A stretch of DNA of 31,559 bases from contig CAZQCI010000016.1 in assembly GCA_964592255.1 (NCBI GenBank), forward strand, positions 1 through 31,559, read 5' to 3'. The first letter of the stretch is position 1. Each line of letters begins with the position of its first letter. The notes beneath the pieces are model-generated. The model made no database searches and was not told the origin of the DNA. It saw nothing but the letters and a program-made list of their open reading frames with translations. Source of the stretch: CAZQCI01 sp964592255. GTDB taxonomy: Bacteria; UBA10199; SBBF01. Made by a program: the position numbers and the translations under genes. Positions 7,910 through 15,075 of the stretch are shown in pieces.

Positions 7910-8437
7910 ATGAGACATAAAGACAGTGGCAGAAAATTAGGACGTACTTCCTCGCATCGTAAGGCGATGTTCCGTAATATGGCAACATCCCTTATTGAAA
8001 AAGGACGTGTGGTGACGACTCTTCATAAGGCTAAAGAAATGCGGGGGGTGGCGGATTCCCTCATTACTTTAGGGAAGAAAGACACTTTGGCGGCTCGTCG
8101 TCAGGCTTTTCAATTTGTCCGTTCGAAGTCAGCTGTCGGTAAATTATTTTCTGAGTTAGCACCTGGTTTTAAAAATCGTCACGGGGGTTATTCCCGTGTT
8201 TTAAAACTGGGCTTTCGTCATGGTGATTCTGCGGCGATGGCCATTATAGAGTATCTTCCTGGTGAAGGTTCTGTTTCTGCCGTTCCGGGGGATGATAAAA
8301 AGGCTTCCAAAAAAGCGGCACCTAAAAAAGACACTCCTAAAAAAGAAGCTCCTAAAAAGGAAAAGAAAGAAAAAGCCGCCGCCCCTAAGGTGAAAAAAGC
8401 TGCTAAAGAAAAGAAGACCAAGTCTGCTAAAGGCTAA
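7910..8437 (+). CDS. rplQ: 50S ribosomal protein L17 with long basic tail
   Basis: L17 is a large-subunit protein near the exit tunnel. The conserved core (RHKDSGRKLGRTSSHRKAMFRNMATSLIEKGRVVTTLHKAKEMRGVAD ... KNRHGGYSRVLKLGFRHGDSAAMAIIEYL) covers about residues 1-118. About 50 further residues are almost only Lys, Ala, Pro and Glu, with repeats of the type P-K-K-[DE]. The tail makes the protein 175 aa against roughly 120-130 for the usual form. It ends the operon: the next 120 bases contain no gene and two hairpins follow. Confidence 0.96.
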   Translation: MRHKDSGRKLGRTSSHRKAMFRNMATSLIEKGRVVTTLHKAKEMRGVADSLITLGKKDTLAARRQAFQFVRSKSAVGKLFSELAPGFKNRHGGYSRVLKLGFRHGDSAAMAIIEYLPGEGSVSAVPGDDKKASKKAAPKKDTPKKEAPKKEKKEKAAAPKVKKAAKEKKTKSAKG

Positions 8438-8468
8438 TCATGGTGTGTTAAACATCGTGTCATAAACC

Positions 8469-8499
8469 GTCACCCCGTGCTTGATAGGGGGTGCATGGG
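8469..8499 (+). repeat. REP-like palindrome after rplQ
   Basis: GTCACCCC (8469-8476) and GGGGGTG (8487-8493) form a short stem with a 10-base loop GTGCTTGATA, followed by CATGGGA. The layout GTCA-stem-TTGAT-stem-CATGG looks like the dispersed GTCAT[CT]CC...TTGAT...GG palindromes of many proteobacteria. The resemblance is from memory. It shares GTCA...CATG with the element at 31030-31061 read on the other strand. Confidence 0.4.
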
Positions 8500-8560
8500 A
8501 CTGTAATTGTTGGACGGCGTTCTGTATCGATACTGTTAAACCCCATCTTTTTATCCTTCG

Positions 8561-8602
8561 AAAAACTCGGCCCCTTGGGGCCGAAAATTAGATTATTTTT
8601 TT
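8561..8602 (+). terminator. Candidate terminator of the ribosomal operon
   Basis: CGGCCCCTTGGGGCCG at 8568-8583 is a perfect GC-rich palindrome preceded by AAAAA (8561-8565). An A/T-rich stretch follows that ends in seven Ts (8596-8602). The T-run is displaced by about 12 bases, so this hairpin alone would be a weak intrinsic terminator, but it is placed right after the last gene of the operon. Confidence 0.55.
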
Positions 8603-8606
8603 CAGG

Positions 8607-8640
8607 ATGAAAAACGGGAGCAAGCTCCCGAGTTTTTCAT
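8607..8640 (+). terminator. Strong, probably bidirectional intrinsic terminator
   Basis: ATGAAAAACGGGAGC (8607-8621) pairs with GCTCCCG (8624-8630) and, after a two-base bulge, TTTTTCAT (8633-8640). The GC stem is flanked by A5 on the left and T5 on the right, with a further TTTTTT just downstream (8640-8645). This has the form of a rho-independent terminator and can work on both strands. It insulates the ribosomal operon from the barrel-protein gene that begins at 8686. Confidence 0.8.
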
Positions 8641-8648
8641 TTTTTCCA

Positions 8649-8674
8649 CAACATTTCTATTTCTCTACCGATAA
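8649..8674 (+). promoter_or_regulatory. Sigma-28-like promoter 1
   Basis: CAACATTT at 8649-8656 and ACCGATAA at 8667-8674 are spaced by exactly 18 bases (start to start). The -10 box differs by one base from the FliA consensus GCCGATAA. The same two boxes at the same spacing occur before the genes at 10347 and 15076. The predicted transcription start is about 8680, only a few bases before the ATG at 8686. Confidence 0.6.
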
Positions 8675-8685
8675 TAGTGTCGATA

Positions 8686-10206
8686 ATGGCTTCGACTATT
8701 AATAAATCGCGTATAGAGCTTACGCCTCAAATATCTGTGGGCTTGGAGCAAGGCTATCAGGATGAGGTGGGCCTTAACGAAACTCTAGGGGCGGCTCTTG
8801 TATTTCGTCAAGGATATCGTGTTAACCCTTATTTATCCGCGGCTTTAGCTTTGGGCCAAATGCGCCAAGATGTTTCTATCAATCGTTTTGGTGGAAAAGC
8901 GGGCGCTGGCGTGGAAATTGATATCCTTAAAGGGGGCAGAGTGACCTTACCCTTTGGGGTGTACGGAGAAGCGGGCTTAGCAACGGGTTCTGTACATTAT
9001 TCAGGTCCGGAGGCACAGGACGAATTAAAAAATTACAATGGTTTAGGTTTAGAAAGTGGTTTGCATGTTAACTTAAAAACGCTGCAGATTGGTTTATCTG
9101 TGGCTTACGGTTTAAGAACGTATACAGCCCACGAGAAGGGTTACGCAGAGTCTAGTCTTTTCTCCTTTAAAAAAGCAATTCCTGGTTTAGGTTTCAGTAT
9201 TGGTTGGACCCCGGCAAGAAGGCAATATAACACTATTCCTGTCATTACGACAGAAGCGCGTCATTCTACTGGGCCGGCTCAAACGATGGTTCCTGAAGAT
9301 TCCCGAGTGGATGTTGCCTCATTGATACCGGCTTCAACTGCTAGTTCATCCGACCCTATGGGGTCTTATCCAGTCCCGACTGGCACAGTCTCGACTGGCA
9401 CAGTCTCGACTGGAGCAACTTCGACGGGTACGACAGGTAGTGCCCCGGTTTTGGCTGCAGCGCCATCAGCTACAGGTTTACCGTTGTTGCAATCGTCATC
9501 AACACCAACACCAACACCAACACCAGCACCAGTACCAGTTCCAACACCAACACCAACACCAACACCAACACCAGAAATAGCACCAACACCTGAAGGGGCT
9601 ACAGCAGCTGCAGATGCGGAAGAACCAGCTCCAGCTCCAAAACAATCAAAACGAACCATAAAAAATGATTATGGTGCTGTTTTTACAAATGGTGAGAAGG
9701 TGGTACGTAAATACAGGGATTTTTCTTGGGACTATAACTCATCTAACTTATATGATGATTTTGAAGTCGTGGGGATTTTAACAATTGAACCGGATGGAAA
9801 GACTGTAAAATTTAAACCGGACAATAGTTACGTTATTGGTACTGACGGTGATGCTAAAGAGGTCCCTCTTGATGAAATTTACAAGCTTGATCCCAAAAAA
9901 GATAAAACTAAATCTAGTGACGATGGCGGCGACTCCAATTGGTGGGGGGAGGGACCTCCTCCTAAGCCATTACGCAGTAGTGCAATGATGGACGGATTGT
10001 TAGACGATGTAAAAGAAGATGCTTATGACGATGGCCATCATTTTAAGCCAGGTGCAAAAGTGTGGGTGAAACAAAGTGATGGTAAAAAAATAGCAGCGGA
10101 AGTTAAAGACTATAATTCTGTAGTTGATACATACACCATAGAATATGTAGAAAATGGTGTTACGACTCAAGAAGAGGTGTATGACACTTTAGTCACCAAG
10201 AGATAG
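8686..10206 (+). CDS. ELTP-barrel family protein A (unrecognised function)
   Basis: I do not recognise this 506-residue protein. Residues 9 to about 175 form a Gly-rich domain with alternating hydrophobic residues in about eight strand-like segments. It starts IELTPQISVG, passes VNPYLSAALALGQ, VTLPFGVYGEAG and YGLRTY, and ends GLGFSIGWTPARR. This domain is shared with the genes at 10347, 15076 and 16776 and looks like a small outer-membrane barrel, yet no signal peptide precedes it. A Ser/Thr/Pro linker follows with two 15-base DNA repeats (9378-9407) and a (CAACAC)n tract (about 9501-9591, Thr-Pro repeats). The C-terminal part has two SH3/Tudor-like pieces, the clearest being GAKVWVKQSDGKKIAAEV with a downstream YTIEYVENG. 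I prefer ATG 8686 over GTG 8677 because the GTG would lie upstream of the predicted transcription start. No Shine-Dalgarno is visible. Confidence 0.8.
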   Translation: MASTINKSRIELTPQISVGLEQGYQDEVGLNETLGAALVFRQGYRVNPYLSAALALGQMRQDVSINRFGGKAGAGVEIDILKGGRVTLPFGVYGEAGLATGSVHYSGPEAQDELKNYNGLGLESGLHVNLKTLQIGLSVAYGLRTYTAHEKGYAESSLFSFKKAIPGLGFSIGWTPARRQYNTIPVITTEARHSTGPAQTMVPEDSRVDVASLIPASTASSSDPMGSYPVPTGTVSTGTVSTGATSTGTTGSAPVLAAAPSATGLPLLQSSSTPTPTPTPAPVPVPTPTPTPTPTPEIAPTPEGATAAADAEEPAPAPKQSKRTIKNDYGAVFTNGEKVVRKYRDFSWDYNSSNLYDDFEVVGILTIEPDGKTVKFKPDNSYVIGTDGDAKEVPLDEIYKLDPKKDKTKSSDDGGDSNWWGEGPPPKPLRSSAMMDGLLDDVKEDAYDDGHHFKPGAKVWVKQSDGKKIAAEVKDYNSVVDTYTIEYVENGVTTQEEVYDTLVTKR

Positions 10207-10274
10207 TGTAAATTTTAAGTGAAGATTTATGACGCTGTGTGTAAAATTTAAAAATAAAATCAGCAACTTTCTAG

Positions 10275-10300
10275 CAACTTTTATAAAAACGGGCCGATAA
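10275..10300 (+). promoter_or_regulatory. Sigma-28-like promoter 2
   Basis: CAACTTTT at 10275-10282 and a perfect GCCGATAA at 10293-10300, 18 bases start to start. It lies in the 140-bp gap before the gene at 10347, 46 bases from its ATG. The -10 box equals the FliA consensus, while the -35 box is CAACTTT in place of TAAAGTTT. Confidence 0.65.
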
Positions 10301-10346
10301 TTTAGACAACAGGTAAAATTTAAGTTTTTCTTAGAGGGAGAAACTA

Positions 10347-12836
10347 ATGCCACAAATTATTACACCCTCGGGTGCTATGACTGGTACGAGTGATACTATC
10401 GATAGTACTACTTCTGAAGGAAGTTCTAGTGCTGTGGGCGCACTTCCGGTTGATATAGCCCCGGCTGATACAGCTTCGGCTGATGACGCGGGTGAATCTG
10501 AGGGTTCGGCACCAGCAGAGGCAGCGCCTGTTTCAACAGCTTCTTCCAAAAAATCATCTGTGGAATTAACGCCTCATATTTCATTGGGCATGGACATGTG
10601 GCGTCCAGAAAATTCAAAAGAAAAATCTTACAAACAATTGCGGGAAAAACTGGGTGTAACGGCGCTATTTCGTGGTGCTGGTCGGGTTAATCCTTATGTG
10701 TCTGGTCGGCTTGTTTTGGGGCAGGTGTCTAAAACGTTGGCCCAAGCGACGGCGGACGGCAATAAGAAAGCTGCTTTTAACAGTACCGGGTTTGAAGGGG
10801 AAGCTGGAGTTCAATGGGATGTAACTAAAGATGGTAGTGTGACGTTGCCGTTAGGTGTTTATGTGGGATTGGGCAAAGCTCGCGGACAATTACCTTTTTC
10901 CAGCGTTGATATGATGGATGATGTGAAGGGCTATCAAGAGGCTGGGGTGAGCACGGGGATTAATATTAATTCCAAAACATTACAAATCGGCTTTGGGCTC
11001 ACTTATGGGGCGCGGACTTACGCGTCGCATACGCCAGGTTACGCAGAGCATTCAAGAAGTGCCAATGTAGTGCGTCCGCTTGGGTTCGGCTTTAGCATTG
11101 GTTGGACACCGGGTAGGAAGAAGGTGGTGAACGATTTACATGTGATAACTCCTGATAAGCCAACTATTGAAAAAGCTGATTTTAATAATGGACACCCCCC
11201 AACAGAAGCGGGTGGGCCCCTTGTGTTTAAAGCAGGTGATCCTCTTAAATTGGATGTGACTTTACCTAACGAAAATCATGTTGGGTTTAGTACGATTACA
11301 GTTCAGGTTGGTGAGAAAACTTATGATGTTAGCATGCCTGACAATATCCAGAATGGAGATTGGAGCCAAGTGCCCGAAACGGTAACGGTGGTTGAAAACA
11401 TCAGTCAGGATTTTCCTGAAGGCTATACGGGTCCTGTAAAAATTACAAAAATAGACGATACCGATGTGGATCAAGCTGTTGGAGAAGGTGATATTCAGAT
11501 TGAAAAAGCCAGTGGCGATACAGTGGAACCGACTCCTACACCTACACCTGTTGATACACCCCCTGGGCCTGGTCCCGCACCGGGTGCTAGTTTAGCGGAA
11601 GAGTTAAAAACAGCAAGCGTGGTTTCGGCTGAAGATGGAGTGTTTGATACAGAACCACTGAGTCTTAAGGTGACGACTACAAAAGTAGGGAAGTGTACTG
11701 TAGAAATTAATGGTAAGAAGACAGACATTGATATTGGTGCGGGTACTGATCAAGAAATTCCTGTTCTGTCATCAAGCGATTATGCAGGGTACGATAATTT
11801 CACCGGCAAGGTAAAAATTGTTGCGGTGGATGGTACAGCATTATCTGCTCCCATCGAATTACTGCAGGAAGTAAAAATTAAAAAACCTGCTGAAGTTGTT
11901 GTGGTAGATAAGGATAAAATTCTTAGTAGTTCTAAAGTTAGTTTGAATACTGCTGGTGATATGATTCTTACAGTCTCATCAAATGCAGCGACTACTTTAA
12001 AGCTGGATATTAATGGTAAAGCCAAATCCGTTTCTATCAAAAAAGGCGATAATAAAACAGTGACGCTTTATAAAAAAGCGGAACTTGATGCGATGGCAAA
12101 GCCGGAAGCAGAGGTCGTGTTAAAAGCAAAACTTACTAAAGTTGATGTTAATGCCATCAGCCCGGCTAAGGATATTGGAGAGGTGAAGATAGCAAAGAAA
12201 ACGGTGGAGCCGCCACCAGTGCCTCCAACTCCGCCTGATGTAAATGTAAAGCCAGCTTCGCAACATCCGAAATATAATAAGGCGACCTCTTTACCCATGC
12301 CCACTTTCAAAAAAGTAGTAGATGGTAAATTAGAGGAGATAGGTACGGTGGATTTTTTTTCAGGATTTGATCTTGATTTTAAACGTAAGATGGTGGGGTA
12401 TGTTGCTATTAAAGATGTTGATGCAGCGGCTAAGGTATTTAGCGGTGAAAATGCAGCTTTATTTCAGAAGCTGCCACCAGGATGTTTTTCCGCAACTTAC
12501 AAGGATGGAGTTCTTCGTTATTCTCTTAAGGATACGGGAATTACAGTTAAGTATGCTGTTAAAGGTAAAATTACAAAATTAAGTAATGGTGGAGTTAAAA
12601 TTAGTTGGACGAATGTAAAAGGAGAAGATAATGACTTTGAAGAAAATGTTGGTTATTGGTTATTAGAGCCTGATACAAGCTCAGGTAATTTTAATCCTCC
12701 TATTTACAAAATTACTGCAAGTTTTCATACCGTGGCTTCTGTGCCGCCAGCTGTTGGTCCTATCACTAAGGAACACTCAACAGCTGCGACGGCTCAGACT
12801 TTTAATAATGCCATTCAGGTCGTGTCGGCATTGTAG
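10347..12836 (+). CDS. ELTP-barrel family protein B, large multidomain (unrecognised)
   Basis: The 829-residue product starts at ATG 10347 after AGAGGGAG. Residues 1-72 are a disordered Ser/Thr/Ala/Asp-rich stretch with no hydrophobic core, so it is not a Sec signal; such segments resemble type III secretion N-termini, which is only a suggestion. The shared barrel-like domain runs from VELTPHISLG (72) to FGFSIGWTPGRKK (about 257). Three beta-rich Ig-like units of about 90-100 residues follow, each containing a pattern like T-V-x-[IV]-[NG]-x-K and divided by Pro-rich linkers. A C-terminal module of about 150 residues (from VGYVAIKDVDAAAKVF to AQTFNNAIQVVSAL) is also found in the protein at 15076. 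It has its own sigma-28-like promoter. The next gene is convergent, 22 bases away. Confidence 0.8.
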   Translation: MPQIITPSGAMTGTSDTIDSTTSEGSSSAVGALPVDIAPADTASADDAGESEGSAPAEAAPVSTASSKKSSVELTPHISLGMDMWRPENSKEKSYKQLREKLGVTALFRGAGRVNPYVSGRLVLGQVSKTLAQATADGNKKAAFNSTGFEGEAGVQWDVTKDGSVTLPLGVYVGLGKARGQLPFSSVDMMDDVKGYQEAGVSTGININSKTLQIGFGLTYGARTYASHTPGYAEHSRSANVVRPLGFGFSIGWTPGRKKVVNDLHVITPDKPTIEKADFNNGHPPTEAGGPLVFKAGDPLKLDVTLPNENHVGFSTITVQVGEKTYDVSMPDNIQNGDWSQVPETVTVVENISQDFPEGYTGPVKITKIDDTDVDQAVGEGDIQIEKASGDTVEPTPTPTPVDTPPGPGPAPGASLAEELKTASVVSAEDGVFDTEPLSLKVTTTKVGKCTVEINGKKTDIDIGAGTDQEIPVLSSSDYAGYDNFTGKVKIVAVDGTALSAPIELLQEVKIKKPAEVVVVDKDKILSSSKVSLNTAGDMILTVSSNAATTLKLDINGKAKSVSIKKGDNKTVTLYKKAELDAMAKPEAEVVLKAKLTKVDVNAISPAKDIGEVKIAKKTVEPPPVPPTPPDVNVKPASQHPKYNKATSLPMPTFKKVVDGKLEEIGTVDFFSGFDLDFKRKMVGYVAIKDVDAAAKVFSGENAALFQKLPPGCFSATYKDGVLRYSLKDTGITVKYAVKGKITKLSNGGVKISWTNVKGEDNDFEENVGYWLLEPDTSSGNFNPPIYKITASFHTVASVPPAVGPITKEHSTAATAQTFNNAIQVVSAL

Positions 12837-12858
12837 AGAAGGGAAAATGCGCTCTTAT

Positions 12859-13734
12859 TTATTTCGAAATTTCCTCTTCAATTTTTTCCACAGTAGCTTG
12901 GTCGAATAGATCATCTCCATCATTTAATTGCGTTTTTATAACTTGCCATTGAGCTTGGGTCATGTTTGTGGAAATAGGGCGTGGTATTGAGCCTAAATAT
13001 TCTTTTGTTTTTTCTGAACCTCTATCCCAAATATTACGGTAGATGTACTCCTCCAGGCCAAACGGATTTTGATCCGTTCGCATTAAGTAGGAATTGTCGA
13101 CTGTTAAATAACAGAGTTCATTTCCATCTTTATCGTAATAATGAGCTTCGATTTGGTAATTTTGACTGATAGTGGTGATAAGATAAGTCTGCTGTTCCGG
13201 AATAATATCAATTCTGCGGTATCCAAAAATTGGGATTGCTGTACCAAATGCAGGAAGCCCACCCATAAGGGTTTCAGGTGTTAAGCCTGAAATACAGGTA
13301 GATGTAGATTGTCGTATTGGATATTTTTGGAAAAGATCACCAATAGCATTTATTAATCCAGCCGATGATTTCATGCTTGAAGGAACCCCAGCCAAAATGC
13401 TTGCCAAGTCTTCTGAAGATTTTTCTGCTTCAATGCTGCGAGCGGTAATGTTTATTCCATATTTTGCCCGGAGAAATAAGGCATGAAGTTTGTCGTAATC
13501 AAACACTTGCGTTCCTACGTATCCGGTGGAGGAAGTGTTGCCAGAGTTTTTCATGTAATCTGATTTATTTATTAATGTATAACGGGCAGGCAACCCTGAT
13601 TCTTTAATATCACAAGAATCCATCTCATCCGGTTTTCCAGCTGTTTTTGCCCACTCAATAAATTCTTCTTTGTATACTGCCGGTATCGTTGGATCATTCA
13701 CATTGAAAAACACTTCGCAAGAACCGGATCCCAT
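12859..13734 (-). CDS. Hypothetical protein (291 aa), orphan
   Basis: I do not recognise this protein. It begins MGSGSCEVFFNVNDPTIP and has no signal peptide or transmembrane segment. A central stretch GLTPETLMGGLPAFGTAIPIFGYRRIDIIPEQQTYLITTI suggests a turn followed by beta strands, then QIEAHYYDKDGNELCYLTVDNSYL. The C-terminus is acidic and helical (DQATVEKIEEEISK). The start is well supported by AAAAGGAGGG directly upstream on the minus strand. It is the only leftward gene inside the barrel-protein locus and is convergent with the 829-aa gene. No sigma-28-like motif is seen before it. It may be cargo, a partner of the barrel proteins, or unrelated. Confidence 0.75.
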   Translation of the reverse strand: MGSGSCEVFFNVNDPTIPAVYKEEFIEWAKTAGKPDEMDSCDIKESGLPARYTLINKSDYMKNSGNTSSTGYVGTQVFDYDKLHALFLRAKYGINITARSIEAEKSSEDLASILAGVPSSMKSSAGLINAIGDLFQKYPIRQSTSTCISGLTPETLMGGLPAFGTAIPIFGYRRIDIIPEQQTYLITTISQNYQIEAHYYDKDGNELCYLTVDNSYLMRTDQNPFGLEEYIYRNIWDRGSEKTKEYLGSIPRPISTNMTQAQWQVIKTQLNDGDDLFDQATVEKIEEEISK

Positions 13735-14037
13735 AAAACCCTCCTTTTAAATTCAAGTTTAGATTGATTTATTGTTTTCAAAACTCATCACTTTGAAAGT
13801 TTTTTATCAAGAATAAAAGTGAGCGAAATCAATTTTAATTTTTTTATCTGACGTATTATGTAAGAGTGTCAGTAATAGTGTCAGATAAACAGCGCCACAT
13901 ACTTTTAGATAAACAGTGCCACATACTTTTGAAAGTATTGCCGTCCGAGAATAGAACTCCTGAGTCTCATTAGAAATTTTCAAGTTATTGAAATCACATA
14001 CATTATTTTTGGCATCGTCTTTGCTTGTGATGCTGTC
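13735..14037. other. AT-rich intergenic region left of the transposase
   Basis: This 303-bp gap contains the ribosome binding site of the leftward gene, AGTGTCAG twice (13865-13872, 13877-13884), a tandem 24-base repeat (13883-13930) and a small palindrome ATACTTTTGAAAGTAT (13922-13937). No protein-coding gene is credible here; a leftward open frame that overlaps the transposase start has no recognisable features. Confidence 0.6.
13883..13930 (+). repeat. Tandem 24-bp repeat left of the RAYT gene
   Basis: Two directly adjoining 24-base copies (13883-13906 and 13907-13930) start AGATAAACAG and end GCCACATACTTTT, differing at one base (C/T at unit position 11). The second copy contains AGTGCCACATACTT (13915-13928), which recurs as an exact inverted copy at 14938-14951 on the other side of the transposase gene. 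It runs into a palindrome at 13922-13937. Confidence 0.8.
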
Positions 14038-14694
14038 ATGTCTCGGATTAATCGAACTGACTATGTCTACGATAATTGTGTTGTTCACGCTCGTTTGCAA
14101 TTCAATAATGGTGAGTTTCATTTCAAAACCAAAAACCATTTTAAACTCTGGAAGAAAATCACTCTGCGTTATTTAAAAAAATATCCTACGGTTCGCTTAA
14201 CAGGGTATCAGTGGATGAGTAATCATTGCCACTTAACTCTCGAAACTGACAAAGCGGTTGATCTATCAAAATTTATGCATGACATGAATTGGCGTTTTTC
14301 TTTTGAGTTCAATAAAATACATAAAAGAAAAGGGCATTTATTTCAAAATCGTTTTCGTTGTTCAGTTATTGATTCAGATGAGTATGAGCAAACGGTACAA
14401 CGTTACATCTATCGTAATCAAATACGAGCAGGCATGGTTAAACAGGTAAAGCATAGTCGATGGAGCAGTTATCATTATTATGCTTATGGGAAGCCAGATC
14501 CGCTTGTTACTCCTTTTAGAAATTACAGTAAATTTGGGATAGAGAAGAAGAGTCGCTTGTTTGAATTTAGGCGATTTGTAGAGACGATGATGAAGCATGA
14601 AGAAACGCTGTGGCAGGCTAGACTATTACATCCTACCTTAAGGACAAAAAAAGAAATAGTCCGAAACTATCTTATCAAAACAGGATATGGTTAG
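14038..14694 (+). CDS. REP-associated tyrosine transposase (RAYT), Y1/HUH family
   Basis: The 218-residue protein belongs to the IS200-like Y1 transposase family (TnpA_REP type). These are single-strand-specific DNA nucleases that act on REP hairpins. The HUH motif is N-H63-C-H65-L, and the nucleophile region YIYRNQIRAGMV (Tyr123 likely catalytic) fits the YI..N.[VI]RAG signature. Other typical pieces are GYQWMSNHCHL, the FNKIHKRKGHLFQNRF block and HSRWSSYHYYAYG. The start at ATG 14038 (MSRINR) fits the family N-terminus; no Shine-Dalgarno is clear. Base composition is more AT-rich than the neighbours, which suggests transfer. It splits the barrel-protein cluster. No long terminal inverted repeats or second IS gene are seen, as expected for a RAYT. 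Confidence 0.85.
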   Translation: MSRINRTDYVYDNCVVHARLQFNNGEFHFKTKNHFKLWKKITLRYLKKYPTVRLTGYQWMSNHCHLTLETDKAVDLSKFMHDMNWRFSFEFNKIHKRKGHLFQNRFRCSVIDSDEYEQTVQRYIYRNQIRAGMVKQVKHSRWSSYHYYAYGKPDPLVTPFRNYSKFGIEKKSRLFEFRRFVETMMKHEETLWQARLLHPTLRTKKEIVRNYLIKTGYG

Positions 14695-14937
14695 TTGATG
14701 AGTGAAAGATGTTAATAAGACTTTTAATGCTTTCATAAGAATTTAAGGGAGTAGTGTATTTTTAAGGTCAAAGAATAAATTGAGTGGGTTCTTTTCAATC
14801 ATTTTTCATAAATTATTTTCACAAAAATAAGAGGGTTTTAGCAGGATTCAGTGAAGTTATTATATTTTCGATAAAGATCCGATAAAAGTAGGGGTTTAAA
14901 TTTTGAAGAAACGATAGAACATTAGTGTGTTGTTAAG

Positions 14938-14951
14938 AAGTATGTGGCACT
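14938..14951 (-). repeat. Inverted copy of the RAYT-flanking repeat
   Basis: AAGTATGTGGCACT is the exact reverse complement of AGTGCCACATACTT at 13915-13928. The two copies bracket the transposase gene about 1 kb apart and face each other. They may mark the limits of the mobilised or REP-like unit. Confidence 0.65.
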
Positions 14952-15027
14952 ATTTTGAAGTTAACGCACTGCGACACAGTCAAAAACTTTTTCAAGACAA
15001 TTTTCGTCAAATTCTCGCCAAATCACA

Positions 15028-15053
15028 CAACATTTTCCAAAAGTTGCCGATAT
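15028..15053 (+). promoter_or_regulatory. Sigma-28-like promoter 3
   Basis: CAACATTT at 15028-15035 (identical to promoter 1) and GCCGATAT at 15046-15053, 18 bases start to start. GCCGATAT is the form known for Bacillus sigma-D. The expected transcription start near 15060 is just before the Shine-Dalgarno GAAGGAG. It would drive the two-gene unit 15076-18611. Confidence 0.6.
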
Positions 15054-15075
15054 TCTTTCTGAAGGAGTCCATTTA

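Larger units (their letters stand above)
14695..15075. other. AT-rich intergenic region right of the transposase
   Basis: This 381-bp gap has no credible coding sequence. It carries the inverted copy of the transposase-flanking repeat (14938-14951), and at its right end the sigma-28-like promoter (15028-15053) and the Shine-Dalgarno GAAGGAG (15061-15067) of the next gene. Confidence 0.6.

Noticed and set aside
9366..9659. Leftward 97-codon Gly/Val-rich open frame inside protein A
   Set aside because: Antisense of the Thr-Pro repeat tract; low complexity, no start signals.
13883..13930. Possible CRISPR array
   Set aside because: The two 24-bp copies adjoin directly with no spacer and there are no cas genes.
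13807..14139. Leftward 110-codon frame overlapping the transposase start
   Set aside because: It overlaps the well-supported RAYT N-terminus and contains residues encoded by the tandem repeat; no features of a protein family.
14038..14694. Complete insertion sequence with terminal inverted repeats
   Set aside because: Only 14-bp inverted copies are seen and no target-site duplication or accessory gene; a solitary RAYT fits better.
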